Below, piece by piece: positions 44,859 to 55,317 of a stretch of DNA of 64,000 nt. Source of the stretch: Methylobacterium thuringiense (GTDB lineage Bacteria; Pseudomonadota; Alphaproteobacteria; Rhizobiales; Beijerinckiaceae). The notes under the pieces were generated by a model. It made no database searches. It was not told the origin of the DNA and worked only from the letters and a program-made list of their open reading frames with translations. The stretch covers positions 30,953 through 94,952 of the forward strand of contig NZ_BPRA01000016.1 in NCBI RefSeq assembly GCF_022179645.1, read 5' to 3'. Position numbers and translations under genes: made by a program. Each line of letters starts with the position of its first letter. Position 1 is the stretch's first letter.

Positions 44859-46448
44859 TCAGGACTCCACCGCCCGGCCCTTGAGCGCGAACAGGCCTCG
44901 CGGGCGCTTCTGGATGAACAGGATGATGAAGATCAGCAGCGCGATCTTGGCGAGCACCGCGCCGAGATACGGCTCGGCGAGCTTGTTCGCGACGCCGAGG
45001 GTCAGCGCCGCGACCAGCGTGCCCCAGAGGCTGCCGACGCCGCCGAACACCACGACGAGGAACGAGTCGATGATGTAGCCCTGGCCGAGATTGGGCGAGA
45101 CGTTGTCGATCTGCGAGAGCGCCACGCCGGCGATGCCCGCGATCCCCGAACCGAGGCCGAAGGTCATCGCGTCGACCCACGGCGTGCGGATGCCCATGGC
45201 CGCGGCCATGCGCCGGTTCTGGGTGACGGCGCGGGTCTTCAACCCGAACGAGGTCTTCCGGAGCACGAACAGCAGGAACAGGAACAGGGCGAAGGAGAAG
45301 CCGACGATCCAGAGCCGGCCCCAGGTGATCGACAATCCGAACACGTCGACGGCGCCGGTCATGAAGCCGGGTACGCCGACCTCGCGGTTGGTGGGTCCGA
45401 AGATCGAGCGCACGGTCTGCTGCAGGATCAGGCTGACGCCGAAGGTGGCGAGCAGGGTCTCCAGGGGCCGCCCGTAGAGGAAGCGGATGATTCCGCGCTC
45501 GATGGCGACGCCGACTGCGCCGGCCACCAGGAAGGCTGCGGGAATGCTCACGGCCACCGACCAGTCGAACCAGGCCGGCGCTTGGGCGCGAAAGACCTCC
45601 TGCACGAGGTAGGTCGTGTAGGCGCCGAGCATGACCATCTCGCCATGCGCCATGTTGATCACGCCCATCACGCCGAAGGTGATGGCGAGGCCGATGGCGG
45701 CGAGCAGCAGCACGGAGCCGAGGGAGATCCCGTACCAGACGTTCTGGACGCCGCCGATGATGGCGAGCCGGGTCTCGATCGCCGCGATGCCTTTCGCCGA
45801 TGCCGTTTTCACCGCCTCGCTCGGATCGTTGGCGAGGCTCCGCAGGATGGCCATGGCGTCGCCGTCGGCGCGGGTCTGGATCGTCGTGATGGCCGCGAGA
45901 CGGTCCGACTCCGGGCTCGTGGGTTTCGCGAGGATCGCGGCGGCGCGGGCCTCCGACAGGGTCCGCTTGATGCCGGCATCGCTCTCCCGGGCAATGGCCG
46001 CCTCCACCGCGGGAAGGGCCGTGGCGTCGCGCGCCTTGAACACGGCGTCGGCCGCCTCGCGGCGCTTCGTCGGATCGGGGCTCAGCAGGTTGAGCTGACC
46101 CTGCGCGGCATCGACCGCGCGGCGGACCTTGTTGTTGAGCCGCAGCGCCTTCAGGCCGTCGGTCGCGCCCTCGGCAGCCTGGCCGGTGCGGGCGTCGACG
46201 TAGGTCTCGCCGGTGCGGATCAGCAGGGCCTTGTCGGCGGCGCGCGCATAGAGCCGGCCGTCGACGAGCGCCGCGATCACCGTGCCGGCTCGCGGATCGC
46301 CGCTGGTGACGAGCTCGGCGACACCGGCTTCGATATCCGAATAGCTGCCGGCGGCGAGCTTGCCATAGGCACCGTCGGCGGGGGCTTGCGCCAGCGCTGC
46401 GCCCGTCAGCGTCAGGCAGAGCAGGAGGAGCGCGAGGAGGCGGTGCAT
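44859..46448 (-). CDS. urtB: Urea ABC transporter permease UrtB
   Basis: A 529-residue LivH-like permease with the long N-terminal extension peculiar to UrtB: a signal peptide (HRLLALLLLCLTLTGAALA) and about 190 residues of helical periplasmic domain. The membrane part starts near residue 225 (YGISLGSVLLLAAIGLAITFGVMGVINMAHGEM) and has about 8 spans, with the EAA-type loop NRRMAAAMGIRTPWVD. It lies 10 bases after urtA. Confidence 0.95.
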   Translation of the reverse strand: MHRLLALLLLCLTLTGAALAQAPADGAYGKLAAGSYSDIEAGVAELVTSGDPRAGTVIAALVDGRLYARAADKALLIRTGETYVDARTGQAAEGATDGLKALRLNNKVRRAVDAAQGQLNLLSPDPTKRREAADAVFKARDATALPAVEAAIARESDAGIKRTLSEARAAAILAKPTSPESDRLAAITTIQTRADGDAMAILRSLANDPSEAVKTASAKGIAAIETRLAIIGGVQNVWYGISLGSVLLLAAIGLAITFGVMGVINMAHGEMVMLGAYTTYLVQEVFRAQAPAWFDWSVAVSIPAAFLVAGAVGVAIERGIIRFLYGRPLETLLATFGVSLILQQTVRSIFGPTNREVGVPGFMTGAVDVFGLSITWGRLWIVGFSFALFLFLLFVLRKTSFGLKTRAVTQNRRMAAAMGIRTPWVDAMTFGLGSGIAGIAGVALSQIDNVSPNLGQGYIIDSFLVVVFGGVGSLWGTLVAALTLGVANKLAEPYLGAVLAKIALLIFIILFIQKRPRGLFALKGRAVES

Positions 46449-46458
46449 GGCGGCGGCC

Positions 46459-47754
46459 TCAGGCGCCGCCGCATTTCTTGGTCTTGGTGTTGTAGTTGCC
46501 GCAGTTCAGCTTGACCCAGTCGGCTTCCAGATCCTTCGAACCTTCGAGCTGCTTCGACCAGGCCTCGCCCGGGATCGGCTCCTCGGTCCTGTAGACGACG
46601 TCGAATTGGCCGCCGTCCTTGATCTCGCCGATGAAGACCGGCTTGGTGATGTGGTGGTTGGGCAGCATCTTGGCGGTGCCGCCGGTGAGGTTCTTCTGCT
46701 CGATGCCGGGCAGCGCCGCGATCACCTTGTCGGGCTCGACGCTGCCGGCCTTCTCGACCGCTTTCACCCACATGTTGAAACCGATGTAGTGCGCCTCCAT
46801 CGGATCGTTGGTGACGCGCTTCGGGTTCTTGGTGAAGGCGTGCCACTGGTCGATGAAAGTCTTGTTCTCGGGCGTGTCGATCGACATGAAGTAGTTCCAC
46901 GCCGCGAGGTGGCCGAGCAGGGGCTTGGTGTCGATACCGGCGAGTTCCTCCTCGCCGACCGAGAAGGCCACGACCGGGATGTCGGTGGCCTTCAGGCCCT
47001 GGTTCGAGAGTTCCTTGTAGAACGGCACGTTGGCGTCGCCGTTGATCGTCGAGACGACGGCGGTCTTCTTACCGGCTGAGCCGAAGGCCTTGATCGAGGC
47101 GACGCGGGTCTGCCAGTCGGACTGGCCGAACGGCGTGTAGTTGATCGAGATGTCCTCGGGCGCGACACCCTTGGCCTTGAGGTAGGCCTCCAGGATCTTG
47201 TTGGTGGTGCGCGGATAGACGTAGTCCGTCCCCTCCAGCACCCAGCGCTCGATCCCCTCTTCCTTCATCAGATAGTCGACGGCGGGGATGGCCTGCTGGT
47301 TCGGTGCGGCGCCGGTGTAGAACACGTTCCGCTCGCTCTCCTCGCCCTCGTACTGGACGGGGTAGAACAGGATCGAGTCGAGTTCCTTGAACACCGGCAG
47401 AACGGACTTGCGCGAGACGCTGGTCCAGCAGCCGAACACCGCCGAGACCTTGTTCTTGGAGATGAGCTCGCGCGCCTTCTCGGCGAAGAGCGGCCAGTTC
47501 GAGGCCGGGTCGACCACGACCGCTTCGAGCTTCTTGCCGAGGACGCCCCCTTTGGCGTTCTGCTCGGCGATGAGCATCAGCATCGCGTCCTTCAGCGTGG
47601 TTTCGGAGATCGCCATCGTGCCCGAGAGCGAATGCAGGATACCGACCTTGATGGTCTCTTCCGCCCGCGCCACGCTGGCGCCGAACAGCGACAGCGCCAT
47701 GCCGCCCGCCAGCAGGATCGCGGAGCCCCGTCGGGTCCAGAGAGTGTCGGCCAT
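46459..47754 (-). CDS. urtA: Urea ABC transporter substrate-binding protein UrtA
   Basis: Periplasmic urea-binding protein of 431 residues, a member of the Leu/Ile/Val-binding fold. A signal peptide ends near VARAEE. The mature part shows KVGILHSLSGTMAISETTL, GCWTSVSRKSVLPVFKELDSILFYPVQYEGEE and YTGAAPNQQAIPAVDYL, which are diagnostic of UrtA. It is the first gene of urtABCDE. The ATG at 47754 has AGGGGACG upstream and lies about 38 bases after a near-perfect sigma-54 promoter. Confidence 0.96.
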   Translation of the reverse strand: MADTLWTRRGSAILLAGGMALSLFGASVARAEETIKVGILHSLSGTMAISETTLKDAMLMLIAEQNAKGGVLGKKLEAVVVDPASNWPLFAEKARELISKNKVSAVFGCWTSVSRKSVLPVFKELDSILFYPVQYEGEESERNVFYTGAAPNQQAIPAVDYLMKEEGIERWVLEGTDYVYPRTTNKILEAYLKAKGVAPEDISINYTPFGQSDWQTRVASIKAFGSAGKKTAVVSTINGDANVPFYKELSNQGLKATDIPVVAFSVGEEELAGIDTKPLLGHLAAWNYFMSIDTPENKTFIDQWHAFTKNPKRVTNDPMEAHYIGFNMWVKAVEKAGSVEPDKVIAALPGIEQKNLTGGTAKMLPNHHITKPVFIGEIKDGGQFDVVYRTEEPIPGEAWSKQLEGSKDLEADWVKLNCGNYNTKTKKCGGA

Positions 47755-47791
47755 CGTCGTCCCCTGCCTGTTCCGGCTTCGCCCAGGGCTG

Positions 47792-47806
47792 GCAAAGGCT
47801 GTGCCA
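47792..47806 (-). promoter_or_regulatory. Sigma-54 promoter of urtABCDE
   Basis: Minus strand TGGCAC-AGCCT-TTGC is a perfect match to the fixed -24/-12 positions, with transcription predicted near 47781, 27 bases before the urtA ATG. Nitrogen (NtrC) control of urea uptake is well known in proteobacteria. I could not find a convincing NtrC enhancer pair. Confidence 0.75.
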
Positions 47807-47982
47807 TTCGGATGGGCAGTGGACGGAAGGGTCGATTGCCCGTCTTTGCGCCAGGTGCTTGCGGAAGCGGCAAACAGCTTGGCCATGGGCTGCGACATGT
47901 CGTGGTTCCGTCACCTCGCCCTGTCAGGGCGGGGCGGGGCGCAGTGCTTGCGTGAGCACGGCATCGGGGCGAGAGGGGCGGC

Positions 47983-48930
47983 ATGAGCGAGACGACGCGG
48001 ATCGCGATCATCGGCGTGCCGATCGAGATCGGCACCAGCGAGCCGGGAGCCCTCATGGGGCCGGCGGCGCTCCGCACGGCGGGTCTCATCCGCACGCTGG
48101 CCGACCTCGGCCACGACGTGGAGGATGCCGGCGACGTCGCGCCCGATACCTCGGGCGCCGCGCGCGGGCTGCCGGCGGTGGCACGCTGGACGCGGGCGCT
48201 CTCCGAGCGGGTGACGGCGGCACTCGAAGGCGGCGCCCTGCCCGTCGTCCTGGGTGGCGACCACAGCCTGTCGCTCGGCTCGATCGACGCTGTGCTCCAT
48301 CATTGCCGCGCCTCCCAAAAACCCGTGTTCGTGCTCTGGCTCGACGCCCATGCGGATTTCAACACGCCTGACACCTCGCCCTCCGGCAACGTCCACGGCA
48401 TGCCGCTGGCGGCGCTCTGCGGCGAACCCGGCTTTTCGGAGCTTTTCGCGGATCAGGACCGTCCCTTCCTCGATCCGACGCGTGTCCACCTCTTCGGCCT
48501 GCGTTCGATCGATGTCGGCGAGCGGGCGCTGGTGACGAAGGCCCGCGTCGCCGTCACCGACATGCGCGCCATCGACGAGTTCGGTGTGGTAGCGCCGCTG
48601 CGGCGCATCCTCGAACGCGTCGCGACCGAGGATGGACACCTCCATGTCAGCTTCGACATCGACTTCCTCGACCCCGGCATCGCCCCGGCGGTGGGAACCA
48701 CGGTGCCCGGCGGCGCGACGTTTCGCGAAGCCCACCTGATCATGGAGATGCTGCACGATTCCGGCCTTGTCGGCTCCCTCGACGTGGTCGAGTTGAACCC
48801 CTTCCTGGACGAGCGCGGCCGCAGCGCCCGCGTCCTCGTCGAACTTGTAGCGAGCCTGTTCGGCCGGCGTATCCTCGACCGGCCGACACCGGTGATCGAG
48901 GCGGTGTCCGCCCAGCCTGTGCGAGGCTGA
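47983..48930 (+). CDS. rocF: Arginase
   Basis: Mn-dependent hydrolysis of arginine to ornithine and urea, 315 residues. Metal-binding motifs: GGDHSLSLG (near 89), LDAHADFNTPDTSPSGNVHGMPL (near 122-145) and SFDIDFLDPGIAPAVGT (near 223-240). The ending with ELNPFLDERGRSARVLVELVASLFG is typical of the RocF branch and not agmatinase. The gene is divergent from urtA and 9 bases upstream of ureD, so urea from arginine is made next to urease. Confidence 0.95.
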   Translation: MSETTRIAIIGVPIEIGTSEPGALMGPAALRTAGLIRTLADLGHDVEDAGDVAPDTSGAARGLPAVARWTRALSERVTAALEGGALPVVLGGDHSLSLGSIDAVLHHCRASQKPVFVLWLDAHADFNTPDTSPSGNVHGMPLAALCGEPGFSELFADQDRPFLDPTRVHLFGLRSIDVGERALVTKARVAVTDMRAIDEFGVVAPLRRILERVATEDGHLHVSFDIDFLDPGIAPAVGTTVPGGATFREAHLIMEMLHDSGLVGSLDVVELNPFLDERGRSARVLVELVASLFGRRILDRPTPVIEAVSAQPVRG

Positions 48931-48939
48931 CGGACGTCG

Positions 48940-49773
48940 ATGCACGAAGGACCCGTGCCGGCCCCGGCGCGCCAGCGCTCGCACGGGATCGTGCGTCTCC
49001 GCCACGGCCCCGCCGGCGTCGCGGACCTGTTCGAGAGCGGCCCCTCGCGCCTGCGCTTTCCCCGCAGCCATGGAGCGACACCGGAGGCGATCCTCGTCAA
49101 CACCGCCGGCGGCATCGCCTGCGGCGACCGCTTCGAACTCTCGGTCGCCCTCGAGGCGGGCGCGCGCCTCGTCGTCTCGACCACGGCGGCGGAAAAGATC
49201 TACCGCTCGGACGGCCCTGTCAGTTGCATCGACAATCGCCTCGATCTCGCCGCCGGCGCGCGGCTCGACTGGCTGCCGCAGGAGACGATCCTATATGACG
49301 GCAGCCGCTTGCGGCGGCGCTTCGAGGCCGATCTCGCGGCAGACTCGGCGCTCCTCGTCGTCGAGATCGTCGCCTTCGGCCGCGCGGCCCGCGGCGAGCG
49401 CCTCGCCGAGGGCTTGTTCGAGGACATCTGGCGCATCCGCCGGGACGGCCGACTCGTCTACGCCGACGCGCTGCGCCTCGACGGCGCCATCGCCGACCGG
49501 CTGAGCCGCCCGGCGATCGGCGGAGGCGCCGCTGCCTGCGCGACCCTCCTCGATGCCTCTCCCGATGCGGAAAGCCGCCTCGACGAGGCCCGCGCCCTGC
49601 TGGAGCGGGCCGGCGCCAACGGCGCGAGCGGCGTCGAGGCCGGCGCCAGCGCCTGGAACCGCCATCTCGCCCTGCGCTGCCTCGCCCCCGACGTCAGCAC
49701 CCTGCGCCGCGTCTTGGTGCGGTTCCTGACCGACTATCGCGCCGCGCCGCTGCCGCGCGTCTGGCAGGGATAG
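48940..49773 (+). CDS. ureD: Urease accessory protein UreD
   Basis: Chaperone that with UreF and UreG inserts nickel into apo-urease. The 277-residue protein contains [37 protein letters not shown]-type landmarks in the first third, [13 protein letters not shown] and [21 protein letters not shown]. First of the urease genes and probably co-transcribed with arginase. Confidence 0.95.
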   Translation: MHEGPVPAPARQRSHGIVRLRHGPAGVADLFESGPSRLRFPRSHGATPEAILVNTAGGIACGDRFELSVALEAGARLVVSTTAAEKIYRSDGPVSCIDNRLDLAAGARLDWLPQETILYDGSRLRRRFEADLAADSALLVVEIVAFGRAARGERLAEGLFEDIWRIRRDGRLVYADALRLDGAIADRLSRPAIGGGAAACATLLDASPDAESRLDEARALLERAGANGASGVEAGASAWNRHLALRCLAPDVSTLRRVLVRFLTDYRAAPLPRVWQG

Positions 49774-49858
49774 CCGCCATCAGCCCGACGACTTGATCTT
49801 TGCCCGTCGCACGGTCCTTGCTGGGGCGGGCTCCAACGCCGATCCGGGACGACGCACA

Positions 49859-50479
49859 GTGCTCCTCACCCCCCGCGAAAAGGACAAGCTCCTCGTCGCC
49901 ATGGCCGCGCAGGTCGCGCGCAACCGGCTGGCGCGGGGCGTCAAGCTCAACCACCCCGAGGCGATCGCCTTGATCACCGACGCCGTAGTCGAGGGCGCCC
50001 GTGACGGGCGCTCGGTCGCCGAGCTGATGCAGGCCGGCGCGCAGGTGCTGACCACCGATCAGGTCATGCCGGGCATCGCGGAGATGATCCACGACATCCA
50101 AGTCGAGGCGACGTTTCCGGACGGCACCAAGCTCGTCACCGTGCATCACCCGATCCGCGGCGCGCCCTCCGACGACGTGCCCGGCCTCGTGACGACGCAA
50201 CCCGGCGAGATCGTGTTCAACGCCGGCGCCGAGCGCACCGTCGTGGAAGTCGCCAATACCGGCGACCGGCCGATCCAGGTGGGCTCGCACTACCACTTCT
50301 TCGAGGTGAACCCCGGCCTCGCCTTCGACCGCGACAAGGCCCGCGGCAAGCGGCTCGACATCGCGCCGGGGACGGCCGTGCGCTTCGAGCCCGGCTCGAC
50401 GCGCGAGGTGGTGCTGGTGCCGCTGTCAGGCGCGCGAACGGTGTTCGGGTTCCGAGGTGAGGTGATGGGGCCGCTGTAA
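49859..50479 (+). CDS. ureAB: Urease gamma-beta fusion subunit (UreA-UreB)
   Basis: Structural urease subunit in which gamma and beta chains are fused, 206 residues. Residues 1 to about 100 are UreA ([38 protein letters not shown], then [18 protein letters not shown]). Residues about 108-206 are UreB ([49 protein letters not shown]). The GTG at 49859 corresponds exactly to the usual first residue of UreA; TTG 49793 further upstream is unlikely. Fused gammabeta subunits are known in several bacteria. ureC lies 774 bases downstream, separated by a toxin-antitoxin pair. Confidence 0.93.
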   Translation: MLLTPREKDKLLVAMAAQVARNRLARGVKLNHPEAIALITDAVVEGARDGRSVAELMQAGAQVLTTDQVMPGIAEMIHDIQVEATFPDGTKLVTVHHPIRGAPSDDVPGLVTTQPGEIVFNAGAERTVVEVANTGDRPIQVGSHYHFFEVNPGLAFDRDKARGKRLDIAPGTAVRFEPGSTREVVLVPLSGARTVFGFRGEVMGPL

Positions 50480-50538
50480 CCGCTTGCACACGTGATCACA
50501 TGCTCCTTACATTGCGTACGATCGGTAAGGAGTTTGCG

Positions 50539-50835
50539 ATGAAAGTGATCGAGGCGACCGTGACCTCGAAAGGACAGGTCACGATCCCGTCGTCGCTGCG
50601 GAAGGCCCTGGGCCTCAAGGTCGGCGACAAGCTTGTGTTTGCTCAGGATGCGCATGGCCGATTCACCGTCGAGGCACGCATCGTGACGCTCGCAGACTTG
50701 CGCGGCATCGTGGGTCCGGGCGGAACTGATCCGGAGATTGCCGTCGACAGCGAGCGGGTGGTTGGCTGGATCGAAGAGAGTCGCGCCGCTCGGTGGCGGC
50801 GCATGCAGCCGCCCATCGAGGCCGATGACGCGTGA
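50539..50835 (+). CDS. AbrB/SpoVT-type antitoxin (VapB/MazE-like)
   Basis: A 98-residue protein with an N-terminal AbrB/SpoVT swapped-hairpin DNA-binding domain (KVIEATVTSKGQVTIPSSLRKALGL-KVGDKLVF) and a C-terminal tail (VGWIEESRAARWRRMQPPIE) suited to bind its toxin. TAAGGAG precedes the ATG at 50539. It overlaps the toxin gene by 4 bases. It should neutralise the PIN-domain toxin and repress the pair. Its location inside a urease operon is unusual. Confidence 0.88.
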   Translation: MKVIEATVTSKGQVTIPSSLRKALGLKVGDKLVFAQDAHGRFTVEARIVTLADLRGIVGPGGTDPEIAVDSERVVGWIEESRAARWRRMQPPIEADDA

Positions 50836-51248
50836 TCGGTCTCGACACCAACGTGCTGTTGCGCTGGCTCGTGGACGAGTCCGTTTGGCCAGATGACGCG
50901 CCGGAGCAGACGGCCCTCGTCGCGGAGACGCTCGGTCGGCGCGACGCGCGCTTCTTCGTCGACGTCGTCGTTCTGGCGGAAACCGTCTGGGTGCTGGCGC
51001 AGCCCTTGCGGCAGCGCAAGCCGATGCTCGTCACCGTGATCGATCGTTTGCTGAACGCCTCGAACATCGTCGTCGACCAGCGCGACGCTGCAGTAAAGGC
51101 GCTGGCCGAATGGGCGACTGGTAAGGGTGATTTCGCCGACCACTTCATCGGCGCGATCAACCGTGCTGCGGGTTGCACCACGACGCTCACGTTCGACCGC
51201 AAAGCCGCGTACGCGGATGGGTTCACCTGCCTCAGCCGGGAGCCGTAA
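50832..51248 (+). CDS. PIN-domain toxin (VapC-like)
   Basis: A 138-residue PIN-domain ribonuclease. The acidic metal-binding residues are all present: Asp5 in [10 protein letters not shown], Glu50 in VLAETVWVL, Asp103 in [11 protein letters not shown] and Asp122 in LTFDRKA. The GTG start overlaps the antitoxin stop (GTGA), as in most VapBC pairs. It stops 5 bases before ureC, whose ribosome-binding site lies in the last VapC codons, so the toxin and urease alpha subunit must be on one transcript unless the pair has a promoter of its own. Confidence 0.9.
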   Translation: MIGLDTNVLLRWLVDESVWPDDAPEQTALVAETLGRRDARFFVDVVVLAETVWVLAQPLRQRKPMLVTVIDRLLNASNIVVDQRDAAVKALAEWATGKGDFADHFIGAINRAAGCTTTLTFDRKAAYADGFTCLSREP

Positions 51249-51253
51249 AGCGC

Positions 51254-52981
51254 ATGTCCAACGCGCCCAAACCCGCCACCCTCCCCCGCGCCGCTTACGC
51301 CGACATGTTCGGCCCGACCGTCGGCGACCGCATCCGCCTCGCCGACACCTCTCTCGAAATCGAGGTCGAACGCGATTTCACCACCTACGGCGAGGAGGTG
51401 AAGTTCGGCGGCGGCAAGGTCATTCGCGACGGGATGGGGCAGTCGCAGGTGACGAACCGCGACGGCGCCGTCGACACCGTCATCACCAACGCGGTCGTGC
51501 TCGATCATTGGGGCATCGTGAAATGCGACGTCGGCATCGTGAAGGGGCGCATCTTCAAGCTCGGAAAAGCTGGCAACCCGGACATCCAGCCGGGCGTCGA
51601 CATCGTCGTCGGGCCGGGCACGGAGGTGATCGCGGGTGAAGGAAAAATCCTCACGGCCGGCGGCTTCGACAGCCACATCCACTACATCTGCCCGCAGCAG
51701 ATCGAGGAAGCGCTGTGTTCGGGCGTCACCACGATGCTCGGAGGCGGCACCGGGCCGGCGCACGGCACCTTCGCCACCACCTGCACCCCCGGCCCCTGGC
51801 ACATCGCCCGGATGATCGAGGCGGCGGACCACTTCCCGATGAACCTCGCCTTCGCCGGCAAGGGCAACGCCTCGGTGCCGGGCGCGCTGGAGGAGATGGT
51901 ACGGGCGGGGGCCTGCGCGCTCAAGCTCCACGAGGACTGGGGCACGACGCCGGCCGCCATCGACGCCTGCCTCTCGGTCGCCGATCGCTTCGACGTGCAG
52001 GTGATGATCCACTCGGACACGCTGAACGAGTCCGGTTTCGTCGAGGACACCATCGCCGCTTTCAAGGGCCGCACCATCCACGCCTTCCACACCGAGGGCG
52101 CAGGCGGCGGGCACGCGCCAGACATCATGAAGGTGGCGGGCCTCGCCAACGTGCTCCCTTCCTCCACCAACCCCACGCGGCCCTTCACCAAAAACACCAT
52201 CGACGAGCATCTCGACATGCTGATGGTGTGCCACCACCTCGACCCGTCGATCCCGGAAGACCTCGCCTTCGCCGAGAGCCGGATCCGCAAGGAGACGATC
52301 GCGGCGGAGGACATCCTGCACGATCTCGGCGCGCTCTCGATGATGTCGTCCGACAGCCAGGCCATGGGGCGCATCGGCGAAGTCGTCATCCGCACCTGGC
52401 AGACCGCCGACAAGATGAAGCGCCAGCGTGGAGCCCTTCCCGGCGACGCGAGCGGCAACGACAATCTGCGCGCCCGCCGCTACGTCGCGAAATACACGAT
52501 CAACCCGGCCATCGCGCATGGCGTCTCCCGACACATCGGCTCGATCGAGCCCGGGAAACTCGCAGACCTCGTGCTGTGGACACCGGCCTTCTTCGGCGTG
52601 AAGCCCGACCTCGTCCTCAAGGGCGGCATGATCGCGATGGCGCCGATGGGCGACCCCAACGCCTCCATCCCGACGCCGCAGCCGGTGCATTACCGCCCGA
52701 TGTTCGGCGCCTTCGGCCGCGCGCCCTACGCCACCGCGCTGACCTTCGTCTCGAAGGCGGCCATCGAGGACGGATTGCGTGAAAAACTCGGGGTGCAGAA
52801 GCAACTCGTCGCGGTGGATAATACGCGCGGCGGAATCTCCAAGAAGAGCATGATCCTCAACGATGCGACACCGGTGATCGAGATCGACCCGGAGACCTAC
52901 GACGTGCGCGCCGACGGTGAATTGCTGGTCTGCGAGCCGGCCGAGGTGCTGCCGATGGCGCAGCGGTATTTTCTGTTTTGA
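51254..52981 (+). CDS. ureC: Urease alpha subunit
   Basis: Catalytic urease subunit of 575 residues. Nickel ligands are visible: His141 and His143 in [14 protein letters not shown], the carbamylated Lys224 in [13 protein letters not shown], and the [13 protein letters not shown] flap region with the catalytic His in [13 protein letters not shown]. Asp near 370 is in [14 protein letters not shown]. The ATG at 51254 begins [24 protein letters not shown] in the preceding toxin gene is its ribosome-binding site. Confidence 0.97.
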   Translation: MSNAPKPATLPRAAYADMFGPTVGDRIRLADTSLEIEVERDFTTYGEEVKFGGGKVIRDGMGQSQVTNRDGAVDTVITNAVVLDHWGIVKCDVGIVKGRIFKLGKAGNPDIQPGVDIVVGPGTEVIAGEGKILTAGGFDSHIHYICPQQIEEALCSGVTTMLGGGTGPAHGTFATTCTPGPWHIARMIEAADHFPMNLAFAGKGNASVPGALEEMVRAGACALKLHEDWGTTPAAIDACLSVADRFDVQVMIHSDTLNESGFVEDTIAAFKGRTIHAFHTEGAGGGHAPDIMKVAGLANVLPSSTNPTRPFTKNTIDEHLDMLMVCHHLDPSIPEDLAFAESRIRKETIAAEDILHDLGALSMMSSDSQAMGRIGEVVIRTWQTADKMKRQRGALPGDASGNDNLRARRYVAKYTINPAIAHGVSRHIGSIEPGKLADLVLWTPAFFGVKPDLVLKGGMIAMAPMGDPNASIPTPQPVHYRPMFGAFGRAPYATALTFVSKAAIEDGLREKLGVQKQLVAVDNTRGGISKKSMILNDATPVIEIDPETYDVRADGELLVCEPAEVLPMAQRYFLF

Positions 52982-53487
52982 TGATCAGCGCCACCCGCAT
53001 CATCCGCCGCAATGCCCTGAACGGCGGCGAGATCGTCGATCGGATCGTCCTCGACCACGGCGACCGGCATCGCCGCCGCATGGCGATGCAGGGCGTCGGC
53101 GGTCTGGCCTTTCTGCTCGACCTCGCCGAGCCGACTGTCCTCGACGACGGCGATGCTCTGATGCTGGAGGACGGCCGGCTGATCTGGGTCGAGGCCGCGC
53201 CCGAAATGCTTTTAGAGATCCGGGCGGGTTCTGATCATGCCCTCAAGCGGCTGATCTGGCATATCGGCAACCGGCACATCCCGGCTGAGATAACGGCGGA
53301 CGCCGTCTACATCGCGAACGATCACGTACTGGCCGACATGGTGCGGGGCCTCGGCGGCAGCGCCGAGCCGGTCCAGCGGCCGTTTCGCCCGGAAGGCGGC
53401 GCCTATGCCGGTGGCCATGGGCACAATGCCGGACATTCGCACGGCCACGCGCACGGCCATGGCCACCACGACCACAGCCATGATTGA
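52981..53487 (+). CDS. ureE: Urease accessory protein UreE
   Basis: Nickel metallochaperone for urease, 168 residues. The central part ([44 protein letters not shown]) is the UreE fold with the conserved metal-binding His in GNRH. The C-terminal 25 residues form a histidine-rich nickel store of [10 protein letters not shown] type. The ATG shares a base with the ureC stop (TGATG), so translation is coupled. It overlaps ureF by 8 bases. Confidence 0.95.
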   Translation: MISATRIIRRNALNGGEIVDRIVLDHGDRHRRRMAMQGVGGLAFLLDLAEPTVLDDGDALMLEDGRLIWVEAAPEMLLEIRAGSDHALKRLIWHIGNRHIPAEITADAVYIANDHVLADMVRGLGGSAEPVQRPFRPEGGAYAGGHGHNAGHSHGHAHGHGHHDHSHD

Positions 53488-54154
53488 CGCCCTGCGGCTG
53501 ATGGCGTGGCTGTCGCCGACCTATCCGATCGGCGCGTTCGCCTATTCGCACGGGCTCGAATGGGCGGTGGAGACGGGCGACATCCGCGACGAGGCGAGTC
53601 TCTCGCGGTGGCTCGACGACGTGGTCGAGCGCGGGGCGGGCCGCAACGATCTGATTCTGTGCGCAGAGGCCCACCGGACCGCGTCGGCCGGCGATGCTGT
53701 AGGGCTCGCCGAGGTCAACGATCTCGCCCTGGCGCTGGCGCCGTCCCGCGAACTCCATCTGGAGACGAGCCAGCAGGGCCGCAGCTTCCTCGATGCCACG
53801 CTATCCGCCTGGCCCTGCACGGCGCTCGATAGCGTCGGTGCTGTGCTCGATGGTGCCGTTGCGCTTCCGGTCGCGGTCGGCACGGCGTCGGGGGCACATG
53901 GCATGGCTCGCCCGCCGACGCTCGCGGCCTACGGCCTCGCCTTCGTCCAGAACCTCGTCTCGGCGGCGCTTCGCGTCGCGCCCGTCGGCCAGAGCGCAGG
54001 CACGCGGATCATCGCGCGCCTCGCACCGCGGGTCGCCGCCCTCGCCGAGGCGGTGCAGGATCTCGGGCTCGACGGTCTCGGCTCGGCGACCCTACGCCTC
54101 GATCTCGGCTCGTTCCGGCACGAGACGCAGTATTCCCGGATTTTCCGCTCCTGA
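53480..54154 (+). CDS. ureF: Urease accessory protein UreF
   Basis: All-helical GTPase-regulating urease chaperone, 224 residues. Landmarks are [46 protein letters not shown] and the late [25 protein letters not shown]. The ATG at 53480 overlaps the 3' end of ureE; the open frame further upstream is inside the His-rich part of ureE. Confidence 0.94.
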   Translation: MIDALRLMAWLSPTYPIGAFAYSHGLEWAVETGDIRDEASLSRWLDDVVERGAGRNDLILCAEAHRTASAGDAVGLAEVNDLALALAPSRELHLETSQQGRSFLDATLSAWPCTALDSVGAVLDGAVALPVAVGTASGAHGMARPPTLAAYGLAFVQNLVSAALRVAPVGQSAGTRIIARLAPRVAALAEAVQDLGLDGLGSATLRLDLGSFRHETQYSRIFRS

Positions 54155-54161
54155 GGACGCC

Positions 54162-54776
<615 letters not shown>

Positions 54777-54816
54777 CCAGAGCCGGCGCGACCCTGCTAC
54801 CGGGCGAAGGTTAGGG

Positions 54817-55317
54817 TCATGTCGGCAGATGGATCGCCCAGGGTGCGTCGAAGACGTATTCCTCGAGGTTCACGCCCGGACCGCCGCGGTCGACCACCCA
54901 AAAATCCTGTGGCGCGCCGAACGGTGTCAGCACGCCGTGCCAGGTGCCGATGGCGTAGCTGATCCCCTGCCCCGGCGCTGTGACGAAGGCCTGCGGCCGG
55001 CCGGGCTTTCCGCCCTCGTCCAGGCAGACCACGACGAGGAACGGCGCCGTGTTCAGGGGCACGAAGGCCTGGGCGCCGAGGGGGTGGCGCTCGACGAGGC
55101 TCAGGGACAGCGGCATCGGATAGGCCTGCGCTTCGACGAGGCCGATCACGACCCGGCTGTCCTCTCCCCTCACCTGCACCTCGGCGAGATCGTGGAATCT
55201 GCGCGCCTTGCCGGCATTCATCGGGCGCGGATCGACGGCCGCCTTGTCGATGACGGTGCCGAACGGCGCGAAGGCCTCGACGGTCAGGGCCTGCGCTGTG
55301 ATGTGGCGGTCGCTCAC
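54817..55317 (-). CDS. allA: Ureidoglycolate lyase
   Basis: Cleaves (S)-ureidoglycolate to glyoxylate and urea; the urea is substrate for the urease encoded next door. The 166-residue cupin-like protein shows LTVEAFAPFGTVID, PLSLSLVERHPLGAQAFVPL, GQGISYAIGTWHGVLTPFG and DFWVVDRGGPGVNLEEY, all typical of AllA. The GTG start overlaps the allE stop (GTGA). Last gene of the xanthine dehydrogenase-allantoinase operon. Confidence 0.94.
   Translation of the reverse strand: MSDRHITAQALTVEAFAPFGTVIDKAAVDPRPMNAGKARRFHDLAEVQVRGEDSRVVIGLVEAQAYPMPLSLSLVERHPLGAQAFVPLNTAPFLVVVCLDEGGKPGRPQAFVTAPGQGISYAIGTWHGVLTPFGAPQDFWVVDRGGPGVNLEEYVFDAPWAIHLPT

Noticed and set aside
47807-47982. NtrC enhancer pair upstream of urtA
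   Set aside because: Only partial half-sites such as GCACC near 47850 and an inverted GTGCT-N6-AGCAC in the wrong orientation; not enough to call.
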